IMG/VR virus record: IMGVR_UViG_3300049491_000565
Coordinates: 1-41,965 of that record
Direction: 5' to 3' (one strand)
DNA from: a virus
Length of the DNA: 41,965 nt
Made by a program: the position numbers and the translations under genes. Positions 7,573 through 16,104 of this stretch are shown here, piece after piece (the first letter of the stretch is position 1; every line of letters begins with the position of its first letter). The notes under the pieces were generated by a model. That model worked only from the letters and a program-made list of their open reading frames with translations, had not been told where the DNA came from and searched no databases.

Positions 7573-8067
7573 ATGAGTCAAACATCATACTCAATCGATC
7601 AAGGCGCTGCTAAAGCTGGCGGAGTTTACGACCTTGGTTTTAACGATTTTATTTCTTTAGCTGCACAAGCAACCATCCCTTTCGGTTGTTTCGTATGCAA
7701 AGGAACTGCAGAAGACCAAGTAAAAGTCCCCGCTGCTACTGGCGATGTCACCGACATCACCAAAGCACGAGGATTCGCTGCTGCTACTCAAGCTCATGAA
7801 CAAGTTTCTGGCGCTTCTGTAGATCAGTACGTTCAATACGATACCGTTAGCGTTATGCAACGTGGTCGTATGTGGGTTACTTGTGAAGCTAACTGGACTC
7901 AAGCTTCATCTGTATTCGTTCGTTTCGCTACTGGAACTGGCACTCAATTGGGCGCTGTTCTTGTAAGCGCAGACACTGCAACTGCAGTCGCTCTGCCCGG
8001 TGCTAAATTCTTAAACAGTGGATCAGCTGGGGGCCTCGCGCTCATTCAGTTTGACCTCTTAGGTTAA
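7573..8067 (+). CDS. Structural protein, probable capsid cement/decoration
   Basis: This 164-residue beta-rich protein lies immediately upstream of the major capsid gene. It has a good ribosome binding site (AAGGAG, about 8 nt before the ATG). Small proteins at this place in DUF2213/DUF2184-type phages are capsid cement proteins. The Gly/Ala/Thr-rich sequence with short strands (VQYDTVSVMQRGRMWVTCEA, VFVRFATGTG) fits a small barrel. The role is inferred from position and composition; it could be another minor head protein. Confidence 0.65.
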   Translation: MSQTSYSIDQGAAKAGGVYDLGFNDFISLAAQATIPFGCFVCKGTAEDQVKVPAATGDVTDITKARGFAAATQAHEQVSGASVDQYVQYDTVSVMQRGRMWVTCEANWTQASSVFVRFATGTGTQLGAVLVSADTATAVALPGAKFLNSGSAGGLALIQFDLLG

Positions 8068-8092
8068 TCGGAAGGAATGAGGATTAAATAAT

Positions 8093-9019
8093 ATGAGCGA
8101 CAAATTCAACAAACTCGACGCTGCAGAGAACATCTTCTTTGCTCGTCAATTGGAATATCTCAAGACAAAAACCTACGACATCAAATACGCGAACCTTAAA
8201 GCTCGCTCTTTGATTCCCGTTTCTTTCGAAGCTGGCGCAGGCGCAGAGTTCATTACCTATGAACAATACGACCAAATAGGTATGGCGAAAATTATCTCTA
8301 ACTGGGCTAACGACCTGCCTCGCGCAGACGTTAAAGGAAAGCAATTCATCAGTCCCGTGAAGTCTCTTGGAGCTAGCTACGGCTGGAACCTTCAAGAAGT
8401 TCGCGCTTCTGCTTTTGCTGGTAAATCCTTAGAACAAAGACGTGCTAATGCTGCTAAACGTGCCATTCTCCAAAAAGAGAACAGCATCGCTTTCTTGGGC
8501 GACACTTCTTCTAACCTCAAAGGGTTCATCAACAACTCAAACATCAGTGAGTACACAGTACCCGCTGACGGAACAGCTTCTAGCAAACTTTGGTCTGCTA
8601 AAACTGCTGATCTTATCCTTCGTGACCTTAACGGCTTAGTTAACTCTGTCGTTACTGCGTCTAAAGGTGTTGAGCAGCCCGATACTCTTCTCTTGCCCGT
8701 AGCGAAGTACACTTACATCGCTTCTACTCCTCGCAGTTCTACAAGCGACACCACAATCCTTCAGTACTTCATGATGAACAACCCGTTCATCAAACAAGTT
8801 GATTGGTTGAATGAGCTTTCTGCTGCTGGAGCAGGATCTACTGACCGTATGATTGCATACGTCAAAGACCCTGATCACTTGACTCTTGAAATCCCCCAAG
8901 ATTTTGAACAGCTTCCTGTTCAAGAAAATGGTTTGGAATTCAAAGTTCCCTGTCACTCTCGTTGTGGCGGAGTCCTGATTTACTACCCTCTTAGCGTAGT
9001 ATTCGGAGACGGAATCTAG
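8093..9019 (+). CDS. Major capsid protein (DUF2184-like)
   Basis: This 308-residue protein is predicted to form the icosahedral shell with an HK97-like fold. It resembles DUF2184-type capsid proteins: an N-terminal arm, a region with GAEFITYEQYDQIGMAKIIS (residues 45-64), a helix-rich spine (LEQRRANAAKRAILQKENSIAFLG), and a C-terminal PCHSRCGGVLIYYPLSV stretch. It is the last gene before a strong terminator, as expected for a highly expressed capsid gene. Ribosome binding elements AAGGAA and GAGG lie upstream. It has no N-terminal propeptide; the scaffold is supplied by the preceding gene. Confidence 0.88.
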   Translation: MSDKFNKLDAAENIFFARQLEYLKTKTYDIKYANLKARSLIPVSFEAGAGAEFITYEQYDQIGMAKIISNWANDLPRADVKGKQFISPVKSLGASYGWNLQEVRASAFAGKSLEQRRANAAKRAILQKENSIAFLGDTSSNLKGFINNSNISEYTVPADGTASSKLWSAKTADLILRDLNGLVNSVVTASKGVEQPDTLLLPVAKYTYIASTPRSSTSDTTILQYFMMNNPFIKQVDWLNELSAAGAGSTDRMIAYVKDPDHLTLEIPQDFEQLPVQENGLEFKVPCHSRCGGVLIYYPLSVVFGDGI

Positions 9020-9060
9020 TTTTAAAAACATTACCCTCCTTGGTTATGTTTAAAAAGTTG

Positions 9061-9100
9061 AAGGCGCACCGAGCGGTAAAATGCTCGGAGCGCCTTTTTC
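9061..9100 (+). terminator. Strong intrinsic terminator after capsid gene
   Basis: A 13-bp interrupted stem is followed by a T run. AAGGCGC (9061-9067) pairs with GCGCCTT (9090-9096), and CCGAGC (9069-9074) pairs with GCTCGG (9083-9088), with one A-A mismatch and an 8-nt loop. It ends the head operon. Confidence 0.93.
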
Positions 9101-9115
9101 TTTGTCCAACCTACC

Positions 9116-9124
9116 TGCTATAGT
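9116..9124 (+). promoter_or_regulatory. Extended -10 TGCTATAGT downstream of terminator
   Basis: TG-C-TATAGT lies between the terminator and the AGGAGG-led gene at 9151. It would restart transcription for the neck/tail genes, with a normal leader. The candidate -35 (T-rich, 9095-9100) is weak. This matches the TGCTATACT element before the terminase. Confidence 0.5.
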
Positions 9125-9150
9125 TTTTCCTACTAGGAGGAACCGCAAAT

Positions 9151-9564
9151 ATGATTATCGAAAACCGTGAAATGAGAGTGATTTACTTTGGATCACCCGA
9201 CATCACAAACATGCCTTTGTTCAGACTGGCACCCGGCAATAACGAGGTGTCAAAAAAACATTGGGACTTAGCCGCTAAGGATTCTATTTTTCAGCACAAG
9301 ATTAAGGTAAAGACCTTGGTTGTTCTGACTACGGATGACAAGGCGATTGAGGATATGGAAACACCAAAGGCCGTAGAGGTTATCTCCAACATGTGGGATC
9401 CGTTGAGATTAGCTGAGCTATCTACTTCTTCTAAGAAGCAAATAGCTAAAGTCGCTATGTCTCAGCTTGAGAAGATCAAGAACTACGGCGAGCAGGACGA
9501 AGAGAAAAAACAGAACACGACCTATGAAGACCTTGGACATAATTTAAGTTTGGCAGGAGAATAA
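9151..9564 (+). CDS. Hypothetical protein in head-completion region
   Basis: This 137-residue protein has a strong ribosome binding site (AGGAGG, about 10 nt before the ATG). The N-terminal half is beta-rich. The C-terminal half is a charged helix (SSKKQIAKVAMSQLEKIKNY). It is the first gene after the capsid terminator and precedes the DUF4054-like neck gene. No family was recognised. A structural or head-completion role is inferred only from position. Confidence 0.75.
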   Translation: MIIENREMRVIYFGSPDITNMPLFRLAPGNNEVSKKHWDLAAKDSIFQHKIKVKTLVVLTTDDKAIEDMETPKAVEVISNMWDPLRLAELSTSSKKQIAKVAMSQLEKIKNYGEQDEEKKQNTTYEDLGHNLSLAGE

Positions 9565-9568
9565 ATAT

Positions 9569-9913
9569 ATGGACGCATCTGAATTGAAAGAGTTCGCCCC
9601 GGAACTATCATCACTCTCAGGTGCGTACTTAGATATTTGGATCGAGATGGCTGGACTCATGATTGACGAAGGCGTTTTTGGCACTTCATATGAAATGGCA
9701 CTCAAAGCACTATCCGCGCACTTTGCAGTTCGCGCTGGAGTAATGGGCGGGGCAAATGGGGGAGGCCCAGTTACCTCTGAGCGAGAAGGCGACATAGCGA
9801 TTAGCTATGGATCAAGTGCCGACATGCGAGAGGATAACCTCAACTCAACTGGTTACGGCCAGATGTATTTAGCTATCAGAAATCGGACGGTATCAACGCC
9901 GTTGTGTGTGTGA
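9569..9913 (+). CDS. Head-tail connector protein (DUF4054-like)
   Basis: This 114-residue protein matches the DUF4054-type pattern: an FAPELSSLSGAYLDIWIEMAG-like N-terminal helix region (split at 11-31), a YEMALKALSAHF helix, and a GPVTSEREGDIAISYGSS loop. Such proteins sit at the portal exit as adaptor (neck) proteins. Its place between the capsid and the HK97 gp10-like gene agrees. Its stop overlaps the region just before the next start. Confidence 0.8.
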   Translation: MDASELKEFAPELSSLSGAYLDIWIEMAGLMIDEGVFGTSYEMALKALSAHFAVRAGVMGGANGGGPVTSEREGDIAISYGSSADMREDNLNSTGYGQMYLAIRNRTVSTPLCV

Positions 9914-9914
9914 A

Positions 9915-10364
9915 ATGAGTAAAGGAGTGAAGGTTATAGACCGTGGGTTAAAGCGGATTATAGGTACCGTTAATGCATTAAAAAAAGCCCCTGTAGCAGC
10001 CGTTGGTATTATTGAAAATAAGACTGACCGCAGTGGCGATGAATTAACTAACGCTCAAATCGGAACATTCCATGAATTCGGGACTGGCAACATGCCTGAG
10101 CGATCCTTCTTAAGATCGACCATTGTTGAGAACCAATCCAAAATTAATGAAATGCTCCGAAAAGCTGACCAGCAAATGATTGAGGGGAAACTTTCTCCTG
10201 AGATTGCTGTAGGACGAGTCGGCGCAACTGTAGCTACTTGGGTTAAGAAGAAAATCCTGTCGAATATTCCTCCTCGCACTAAGCCTGAAGGCGGAATAAT
10301 GCTCGTAGATACTGGTCAATTGGTTGGTTCCATTTCATGGGATCTTCGCAAGGATAAAAAATGA
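9915..10364 (+). CDS. HK97 gp10-like / tail completion protein
   Basis: This protein of about 149 residues is likely involved in head-tail joining or tail completion. The signature is NAQIGTFHEFGTGNMPERSFLRSTI, residues spread over about 46-70, as in phage virion morphogenesis and HK97 gp10-type proteins. The C-terminus has PPRTKPEGG..LVDTGQLVGSISW, also typical. An alternative GTG start lies at 9906, overlapping the previous stop, but the ATG at 9915 is preferred. It ends in an ATGA overlap with the next gene. Confidence 0.78.
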   Translation: MSKGVKVIDRGLKRIIGTVNALKKAPVAAVGIIENKTDRSGDELTNAQIGTFHEFGTGNMPERSFLRSTIVENQSKINEMLRKADQQMIEGKLSPEIAVGRVGATVATWVKKKILSNIPPRTKPEGGIMLVDTGQLVGSISWDLRKDKK

Positions 10365-10735
10365 GTCGCGTATCTAGGTTCGACGACCCTCTTGTTTTAA
10401 ACAGGTTCGAAGCTGGACACTACGATAGCGACGGCAGATGGGTAACCCCCTGCTCGGCATCCATTGATATTACCGGATGCATTCAACCTGCTGGCCCTGA
10501 AGACATGCAGCGCCTTCCTGAAGGGTTTCGATCAAAGAAAGCTCTAAGGCTTTACACCGTGTACAATATTCGCACGGCTAATCAAGCTACAGGCACACCA
10601 GCTGATACGTTTGAGTGGGAAGGCGACATCTACGAGATTCAATCCATAGATAAATGGAAGAAACTCATACCGCATTACAAGGCCATAGCTACTCGCATCG
10701 AGCTAGAAGGCGCGGAAGTGAGCGTTAAACAATGA
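10361..10735 (+). CDS. Neck / head-closure protein candidate
   Basis: This 124-residue beta-rich protein has the order found in head-closure proteins: an N-terminal strand region, then GCIQPAGPEDMQRLPEG, then DTFEWEGDIYEIQSIDKWKKLIPHYKAIA (split over about 80-110). It overlaps both neighbours by 4 nt (ATGA). The function is assigned from this pattern and from its place between the gp10-like and neck terminator-like genes. No catalytic residues are expected. Confidence 0.65.
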   Translation: MSRVSRFDDPLVLNRFEAGHYDSDGRWVTPCSASIDITGCIQPAGPEDMQRLPEGFRSKKALRLYTVYNIRTANQATGTPADTFEWEGDIYEIQSIDKWKKLIPHYKAIATRIELEGAEVSVKQ

Positions 10736-11241
10736 CCCTTCTAGAACTAGAAACCTCTCTTCGGGACATCCTTATGACTCTAGTGCCAGCAAGCTTCACC
10801 GTTGTTTGGCAAAATGAGAGCGGAGTAACCCCGAAGCCGCCCTATATTCAATTAAATCTTATAACTAAAAGCGTCAAAATCGGCTCTCGTGATGAGACTC
10901 GATTTATTTCAGGCGATAACTTTCAGCTGATAGGTCAGCGAACAGGCGTGCTTTCTATAAACGCCTATGGAGCAAGCGCTCTAGAGGTGCTTTTCACTAT
11001 GAAGGATAAGCTCCAGCTACAAAGCACGCTCATCCTTCTTCGGGAAAAGGAGATCGCTTTCTTGTCTGATTCAGACGTCAGAGATTTGTCTTTGCTTTTA
11101 GATACAAAAATACAGAAGCGAGCGCAATTCGACCTGACGCTCGGATATACTGTAAGCATCGATGAGGTTGTGGTGCCTATCGAGAGTGTTGAAATTGAGA
11201 ACCAACTTAATGGCGAACAGATCGCTGTTGAGTTACCGTAG
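10732..11241 (+). CDS. Neck terminator protein (gp12-like / LIC_12616-like)
   Basis: This 169-residue protein precedes the sheath gene, the standard place for the tail/neck terminator of this myovirus group. The features fit: an N-terminal helix (LLELETSLRDILMTLVP), a VVWQNESGVTPKPPYIQLNL segment at 25-44, and RTGVLSINAYGASALEVLFTM in the middle. It caps the tail tube and sheath and joins them to the head. Overlap with the previous gene is 4 nt. Confidence 0.75.
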   Translation: MTLLELETSLRDILMTLVPASFTVVWQNESGVTPKPPYIQLNLITKSVKIGSRDETRFISGDNFQLIGQRTGVLSINAYGASALEVLFTMKDKLQLQSTLILLREKEIAFLSDSDVRDLSLLLDTKIQKRAQFDLTLGYTVSIDEVVVPIESVEIENQLNGEQIAVELP

Positions 11242-11261
11242 TATGAAGGAGGCTTATATTT

Positions 11262-12542
11262 ATGCCATTACTAAATGAAATTGTAGACGTTGAGATCACG
11301 CGCGAATCGCGTGGTATTACTCGCGTTGGATTTAATACCCCACTTTTATTGTCGTTTCACTCTCGCTTTGCCGAAGTTGTTCGCACTTACTCTTCCCTTT
11401 CGGGGATGGTGGCTGATGGATTTTTAACTTCAGACAACGCATACAAAATGGCAAATTCTGTTTTCGCTCAGGCTGATTGCCCTGATGAAATTAAAGTCGG
11501 TCGATTAACTACTGCTGTTGCTCAAGTGAATACACTTACTCCAACAGTCGTTAACTCGTTTCTTTATACAGTAACGATTAACGGTATTCTTTATAGCTAC
11601 ACAAGCGATGGTACTGCCACTGCTGCTGAGATTGTAACTGGTATCAACGCTGCGATTAACGCTGGCACAGAGCCTGTTACAGCATCAGGAACCGTAACTG
11701 TTATTCTGACTTCAGATACAGCAGGAGCTGGGTTCTCGTTATCACTCAGCGCAAACTGGGCGAACGTTGCTACAACTCCGAACAATGGAATTGTAGAAGA
11801 CCTCCAGCTTATCTCTGCTGTCGATGATGATTTCTATGCGGTTGTTACTGAAACAGCTAACAAAGATAAAATCCTTGATCTTGCTCGCTATATCGAAGCA
11901 ACTGAAAAGATTTACTTCGCTACTACAGCTGACGCTGCTGTCATTGCAGGAACTGAAGATAACGTTGTCGATAGATTAAACGAACTTGCTTACGATAGAT
12001 CAGTAGCTCTTTACTCTGCTGATGCGAACTTCCCAAGTTGTGCTTGGATCGGTACTCGTTTAGCTCAAGACCCTGGATCAGCTACTTGGATGTTTCCTAC
12101 TCTTGTTGGAATAAATGCAAGCTCGCTCTCTACTACTCAAAGCGGAAACGTTCGTACTCCTTTCGGAAATACCTACGAGACTTTCGCTGGTAGAAACATC
12201 GTTCGTAACGGAACTGTTGCAAGTGGCGAGTATGTTGATGTAATCATTGGTATCGACTATCTCACTCAACGTATCCGCGAGGATGTGTTCGAGGCCTTGG
12301 CTAACGCTAAGAAAATCCCCTACACAGACGCTGGTGTTGCCATCATTGAAAGTGTTCTGAGAGCTAGACTCACAGACGGTATCAACAAAGGCATCTTGGC
12401 ATCGTTCACAATCACTGTTCCTAAAGTCGCTAGCATCTCCAGCGTAGACAAGGCAGCAAGACTCTTGCCTGACGTTGTATTCACCGGAGTATTAGCTGGC
12501 GCAATTCACAAAGTAGAAATCGCTGGACGCGTAAGCGTCTAA
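11262..12542 (+). CDS. Tail sheath protein (DUF3383-like)
   Basis: This 426-residue protein is predicted to form the contractile sheath. It fits DUF3383-type sheath proteins: an N-terminal VDVEITRESRGITRVGFNTPLLL region, a middle beta domain, and a C-terminus with DYLTQRIREDVFEAL, then a helix and an IHKVEIAGRVSV strand that would exchange between subunits. It is followed by the tube gene, as in other contractile tails. The ribosome binding site GGAGG lies before the ATG. Confidence 0.88.
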   Translation: MPLLNEIVDVEITRESRGITRVGFNTPLLLSFHSRFAEVVRTYSSLSGMVADGFLTSDNAYKMANSVFAQADCPDEIKVGRLTTAVAQVNTLTPTVVNSFLYTVTINGILYSYTSDGTATAAEIVTGINAAINAGTEPVTASGTVTVILTSDTAGAGFSLSLSANWANVATTPNNGIVEDLQLISAVDDDFYAVVTETANKDKILDLARYIEATEKIYFATTADAAVIAGTEDNVVDRLNELAYDRSVALYSADANFPSCAWIGTRLAQDPGSATWMFPTLVGINASSLSTTQSGNVRTPFGNTYETFAGRNIVRNGTVASGEYVDVIIGIDYLTQRIREDVFEALANAKKIPYTDAGVAIIESVLRARLTDGINKGILASFTITVPKVASISSVDKAARLLPDVVFTGVLAGAIHKVEIAGRVSV

Positions 12543-12555
12543 GGAGGAATGACAA

Positions 12556-12975
12556 ATGGATACTTATGACCCAAAAGATGTACTCGTAATCGTCGGAGGC
12601 TTTGCTCTTTCTGGCTTTGCTCCTGATACCTTTGTCGAAGTTGTAAGAAACGCTGACGCTATGACTCTCGTAATGGGAGCTGATGGCCAAGGCGTGCGAA
12701 CTAAAAGTGCTGATCGCTCTGGTCGCATTACTATTCGCCTTCTTCAAACCTCAGAAAGTAACGCAATCCTTGACGCATTTGCTAACGCAGATGAGTTAGA
12801 TGGTAGCGGAGCTGTTCCTGCCATGGTGAAAGACAACCGTGGACTTATCCTTCATGCTGCAGAGCAAGCATGGGTAGTTAAGAAACCCTCTAGCGAATTC
12901 GGTGGGAGTGAATCTCAACCTCGCGAATGGGTTCTTGAATCAGATAATATAGCCATGGTTGAAGGCGGTTACTAA
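12556..12975 (+). CDS. Tail tube protein (DUF3277-like)
   Basis: This 139-residue tube protein resembles DUF3277: DPKDVLVIVGGFALSGFAPDTFVEV near the N-terminus, DAMTLVMGADGQGVRTKSADRSGRITIRLLQTS in the middle, and WVVKKPSSEFGG..EPREW toward the end. The sheath-tube order is conserved in contractile tails. It has a good ribosome binding site (AAGGAGG). Confidence 0.88.
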   Translation: MDTYDPKDVLVIVGGFALSGFAPDTFVEVVRNADAMTLVMGADGQGVRTKSADRSGRITIRLLQTSESNAILDAFANADELDGSGAVPAMVKDNRGLILHAAEQAWVVKKPSSEFGGSESQPREWVLESDNIAMVEGGY

Positions 12976-12988
12976 ACTAAGGTAGTCT
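12959..12988 (+). promoter_or_regulatory. Candidate promoter TTGAAG-18 nt-TAGTCT
   Basis: TTGAAG (12959-12964) and TAGTCT (12983-12988) are 18 nt apart. The -10 ends 7 nt before the ATG at 12996, which has no ribosome binding site. It overlaps the 3' end of the tube gene. Confidence 0.45.
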
Positions 12989-12995
12989 CAGGCGT

Positions 12996-13484
12996 ATGAG
13001 GCACACACAAGAAAAAGAAATTGACGGTATTAACTACCAATTCGTTCACTTACCAGCCACAACGGCATTTAAAATTCAGCAGAGGCTTATCGGCATTGTC
13101 GGTAGGCCTCTGGCATCTGCTGTTTCTCAGTTCGACCCCAAGAAGGGAATCGAGTCGACCATAGACATGGAATCCATTGTCGGAGTTTTAGTTGAGAACC
13201 TAGCTGATGAGCGCAACGAAAGTCTGATGAAGGATTTAATTAAAGGCATATCGTTTGATGGGAAAGAAATAAGCGCAATTTTTGACGTTCATTTCGCTGG
13301 CCGTATGGGACATTTATGGAAGGTATTGTTTGAGCAGATTCAATTCCAATACTCGGATGTTTTTCAAGGCCTCGTCGAACGTATCGGACAGGCGGCGGCG
13401 AGCATCAATTCACCTGTCCTGAACACATTATTTGGCCAGCCTGGAGATGCATCCTCAGTAAAATTGCGACCCTCTCGGAAATAG
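12996..13484 (+). CDS. Tail assembly chaperone, short form
   Basis: This 162-residue protein lies between the tube and tape-measure genes, the position of tail assembly chaperones. The sequence is mostly helical after an N-terminal beta hairpin (KEIDGINYQFVHLPATTAFKI). The -1 frame is open across its 3' end and continues for 107 nt beyond the stop, which indicates a frameshifted long form. It would fold or hold the tape measure during tail assembly and is not usually in the virion. Confidence 0.8.
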   Translation: MRHTQEKEIDGINYQFVHLPATTAFKIQQRLIGIVGRPLASAVSQFDPKKGIESTIDMESIVGVLVENLADERNESLMKDLIKGISFDGKEISAIFDVHFAGRMGHLWKVLFEQIQFQYSDVFQGLVERIGQAAASINSPVLNTLFGQPGDASSVKLRPSRK

Positions 13485-13591
13485 AAACTCATTGGAGTAT
13501 CATAGATCTAATGAACGCTAACGAAGCTTTGGACATAGAAGCTGAGATGACGGAGCGACAGAGACAAAGTCAGAAGTCTAAAGGAGGCTAA
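13460..13591 (+). CDS. Tail assembly chaperone -1 frameshift extension
   Basis: Read in the -1 frame, this region encodes KIATLSEIETHWSIIDLMNA, then NEALDIEAEMTERQRQSQKS, then KGG and stop. The W-S-I-x-D-L-M-x-A-N-E-A-L segment resembles the C-terminal extensions of frameshifted tail chaperones. Slippage could occur at A-AAA (13460-13463), where Lys-tRNA can re-pair one base back; the neighbouring codon does not give a full heptamer. Independent initiation at the ATG at 13511 is the alternative. The extension ends just before the tape-measure start. Confidence 0.6.
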   Translation, partial: KIATLSEIETHWSIIDLMNANEALDIEAEMTERQRQSQKSKGG

Positions 13592-13593
13592 GC

Positions 13594-14976
13594 TTGGTAG
13601 TCAGGGAACTAATTACTTTACTGGGTTTTAAAGCTGACGATAAGGCTTTTGCTAAATACGAAGCACAATTCGTGAGCCTTGCTGGAGCTGCCGGAGCCGT
13701 TGCTGCTGCTGTTGGATTGGTGGGCGCAGGAATGATCGCTGCTGCATTTAAGACAGCGAACGTTGGAGACGAAGCTCTTCATGCTTCAAAGAAATTAAAC
13801 ACAACCGTAGACTCCCTGCTCTCACTTCGACATGCAGTTGGTAAATCAAACGTGTCTGCTGAGGAGCTTGGAACGAGTCTAAAATTCTTAGGCAAGAACA
13901 TAGAGGCTGTTCGCCAAGGAAACAAGGGTCAGATTGATTCCTTCAAGAAACTAAACCCATCTATTCTTAAGGTTTTAAAAACTGGAAAGAACGTAGACGT
14001 AGTTTTTTCAGACGTATCAAAAGTATTTCAAAACATGCCAAACGGTACTGCAAAAACAGCTCTAGCAATGGAGTTGTTTGGTCGTGCTGGCGACAATATG
14101 ATTCCTTTTTTAAACGAAGGACCGGAGAAGCTTAGAGAGTTAAGAAAGCAATTTCTTGAACTAGGACTAGGCATGAGTCAGGCAGGCGCAAAGAGAGCAA
14201 GTAAGTTTCAAGAGTCTTTAAAAACTGTTTACGCGGTCATAGGAAGCTTAACTAGATTAATTGGCGACAAAATGATTCAGGTCATGCAGCCAATGATAGA
14301 TGCTTTCTTAGAGTGGTGGAAAGTAAACAAGGAAATTGTAAAAACTAATATCGTAAGCATGCTCAACTCACTTGTTGGATTGTTTGAAATCATTTGGGCA
14401 ATCATTGAACCAGTAGTAAATATTCTTAGCAGTTTCTTTGACATGTTCGGAGGCATCGGGAACGTACTTGCTATGATGGTTAAGCTACTTGCTATATTCC
14501 TAGCGTTTAAGGCACTCGTTGCTTTTATTCCACTTTTAATTTTAGCCCTTATAAATGACATAACAACTTTTGCTACTGGCGGTGAATCAATCATTGGATT
14601 GCTTGTCGATAAAGTAAAAGAATTATTTACTGGATTAGGAACATGGTTCTCTGGTTGGGTACATGTGATTTTAGATCCTCTACTTTGGATATGGGACAAG
14701 ATAATGGCGCTTCCTGGAATGGCTGCACAAGCTGCAAGCTTTTTAAAGAACGCTATGGGGTTTGGGGGAAGCAGTCCTTCGTCATCTCCTACATCTAGTT
14801 CGTCGAATATAACTAATGGCGGAAACGTAAGGGTGAATGCTCCTATACGAGTGTCGGTCCCAGAAGGCACACCTGCTGGAGAGGTCGGAGACTACGTTCA
14901 AAAGGGCGTATCTGATGGTTTGTCTCAAGTGCTACGTCAGGGAAATATTATTCTGACTACAGGGATAGCGAGGTAG
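13594..14976 (+). CDS. Tape measure protein
   Basis: This 460-residue protein sets tail length. The pattern is typical: an N-terminal helix, an Ala/Gly-rich hydrophobic stretch (VGAGMIAAAF), long helices, two or three strongly hydrophobic segments around 245-330, and a Ser/Pro linker near 395-410. By the usual 0.15 nm per residue it implies a tail of about 70 nm. The start is TTG at 13594, set by AAAGGAGG ending 6 nt upstream. It has no lytic domain. Confidence 0.88.
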   Translation: MVVRELITLLGFKADDKAFAKYEAQFVSLAGAAGAVAAAVGLVGAGMIAAAFKTANVGDEALHASKKLNTTVDSLLSLRHAVGKSNVSAEELGTSLKFLGKNIEAVRQGNKGQIDSFKKLNPSILKVLKTGKNVDVVFSDVSKVFQNMPNGTAKTALAMELFGRAGDNMIPFLNEGPEKLRELRKQFLELGLGMSQAGAKRASKFQESLKTVYAVIGSLTRLIGDKMIQVMQPMIDAFLEWWKVNKEIVKTNIVSMLNSLVGLFEIIWAIIEPVVNILSSFFDMFGGIGNVLAMMVKLLAIFLAFKALVAFIPLLILALINDITTFATGGESIIGLLVDKVKELFTGLGTWFSGWVHVILDPLLWIWDKIMALPGMAAQAASFLKNAMGFGGSSPSSSPTSSSSNITNGGNVRVNAPIRVSVPEGTPAGEVGDYVQKGVSDGLSQVLRQGNIILTTGIAR

Positions 14977-14979
14977 AAC

Positions 14980-15762
14980 ATGGCACTTTCAACTATTTTT
15001 GTGGATCACTTTAAAACAAGAGGCGATAAGGTTTTAAAACTTCCCCAGTTTAAAGTAGACAGCTCAGAAGACTCTAAGAATAAAAAACAATTTCTGAACA
15101 ACCAAAGCCTTTGGTACGTCGACGCTTCTGTGAGTGAAACTTATTCTCACGAAGCAGACATGACAGATAACCCTGTTGAAAAAGGGATTGATGTCACTGA
15201 CCATTACAGCCCTCGCCCTGTTGAAATCACAATGAAAATGATGCAATCTGAAACTCCACTAGGAATTCAGAGTCTTCTTGCTGGAGCAAAAGCTGGTATC
15301 GGTCAGTTTGGCGGAAAGCAGATTTTCAATTCAGGTGCTGGTAGAGAGATTGGCGGCATTGCTCCTTCGGTAGCTCGTCTTATAAATAAAGCGTATCATC
15401 CTGAAACAGATGTAAAAACTAGAGTGGCAACCTGCTATGAATTATTCAAAGGCCTTATCGAAGACAAGCAGCGACTAACTATTACAACAGGACTCAGCGT
15501 TTACTCAAATATGATGATCAAGTCTCTTACCGTAAATAGAGACAAAGGAACTGGCGAGGCTTTGGATTTCACAGTGACCTTAAAACAGGTAATAATCATA
15601 CAGAGCGAAACAATTAAACTTCCTCGTATTACTGTAAAAGAAAATAATGATAGGGCCTCCGGCAAAGACAATAAAGGCCAGCAGTCGGCTAAGAAGGTTC
15701 CTGAAAAAAAACAAAGCGTTGGCTTTAAAATATTTCAAATAGCCAAAACGAGGCTTTTATAA
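14980..15762 (+). CDS. Dit-like baseplate/tail protein
   Basis: This 260-residue protein follows the tape measure. It fits the Dit-like tail protein N-terminal domain of contractile phages: SLWYVDASVSETYSHEADMTDNPVEKG spread over about 43-70, then VTDHYSPRPVEITMKM, and TTGLSVYSNMMIKSLTVNRDKGTGEALDFTVTLKQV toward the C-terminus. It would join the tube end to the baseplate hub. The C-terminus is Lys-rich and disordered. It overlaps the next start by 1 nt. Confidence 0.75.
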   Translation: MALSTIFVDHFKTRGDKVLKLPQFKVDSSEDSKNKKQFLNNQSLWYVDASVSETYSHEADMTDNPVEKGIDVTDHYSPRPVEITMKMMQSETPLGIQSLLAGAKAGIGQFGGKQIFNSGAGREIGGIAPSVARLINKAYHPETDVKTRVATCYELFKGLIEDKQRLTITTGLSVYSNMMIKSLTVNRDKGTGEALDFTVTLKQVIIIQSETIKLPRITVKENNDRASGKDNKGQQSAKKVPEKKQSVGFKIFQIAKTRLL

Positions 15763-16103
15763 TGTTTGAAATACCTTTAACAAATGAGTCTTCTTACTTT
15801 GATTTAAACTTCGATCTAGAGGACACACGTTACACCTTAGGGTTCGCATGGAACATTCGCATGAACAAGTGGTTCATGTCTATTTCCACGGCAGACGGCA
15901 CACCTATCCTTATGGGGCAACCTGTATTTGTTAGTTGGGATATGTTCTCAAGATTCAAAGATCAGAGACTCCCTCGGGGTGGGTTTCTGTTCTTTGATTC
16001 GTCGGGAGCAAATCTTGATCCTGAGCGCGATGATCTTGGACAAAGGGTTCAGCTGTTTTATTTTGAAGAGTCCGAAGTTGATGCACTAGCGGAGACTGCA
16101 TAG
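15762..16103 (+). CDS. Baseplate plug protein
   Basis: This 113-residue beta protein matches small baseplate plug proteins (like cyanophage Pam3 gp18): YTLGFAWNIRMNKWFMSIS, then DGTPILMGQPV, then RLPRGGFLFFD. The pattern is R-x-N-x-W followed by a D-G-T-P-I-L turn. Its place between Dit-like and hub-like genes agrees. The coding regions touch on both sides. Confidence 0.7.
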   Translation: MFEIPLTNESSYFDLNFDLEDTRYTLGFAWNIRMNKWFMSISTADGTPILMGQPVFVSWDMFSRFKDQRLPRGGFLFFDSSGANLDPERDDLGQRVQLFYFEESEVDALAETA

Positions 16104-16104
16104 T

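Noticed and set aside
9102-9124. TTGTCC as -35 for the TATAGT at 9119
   Set aside because: The spacing is only 11 nt, too short for a sigma-70 type promoter.
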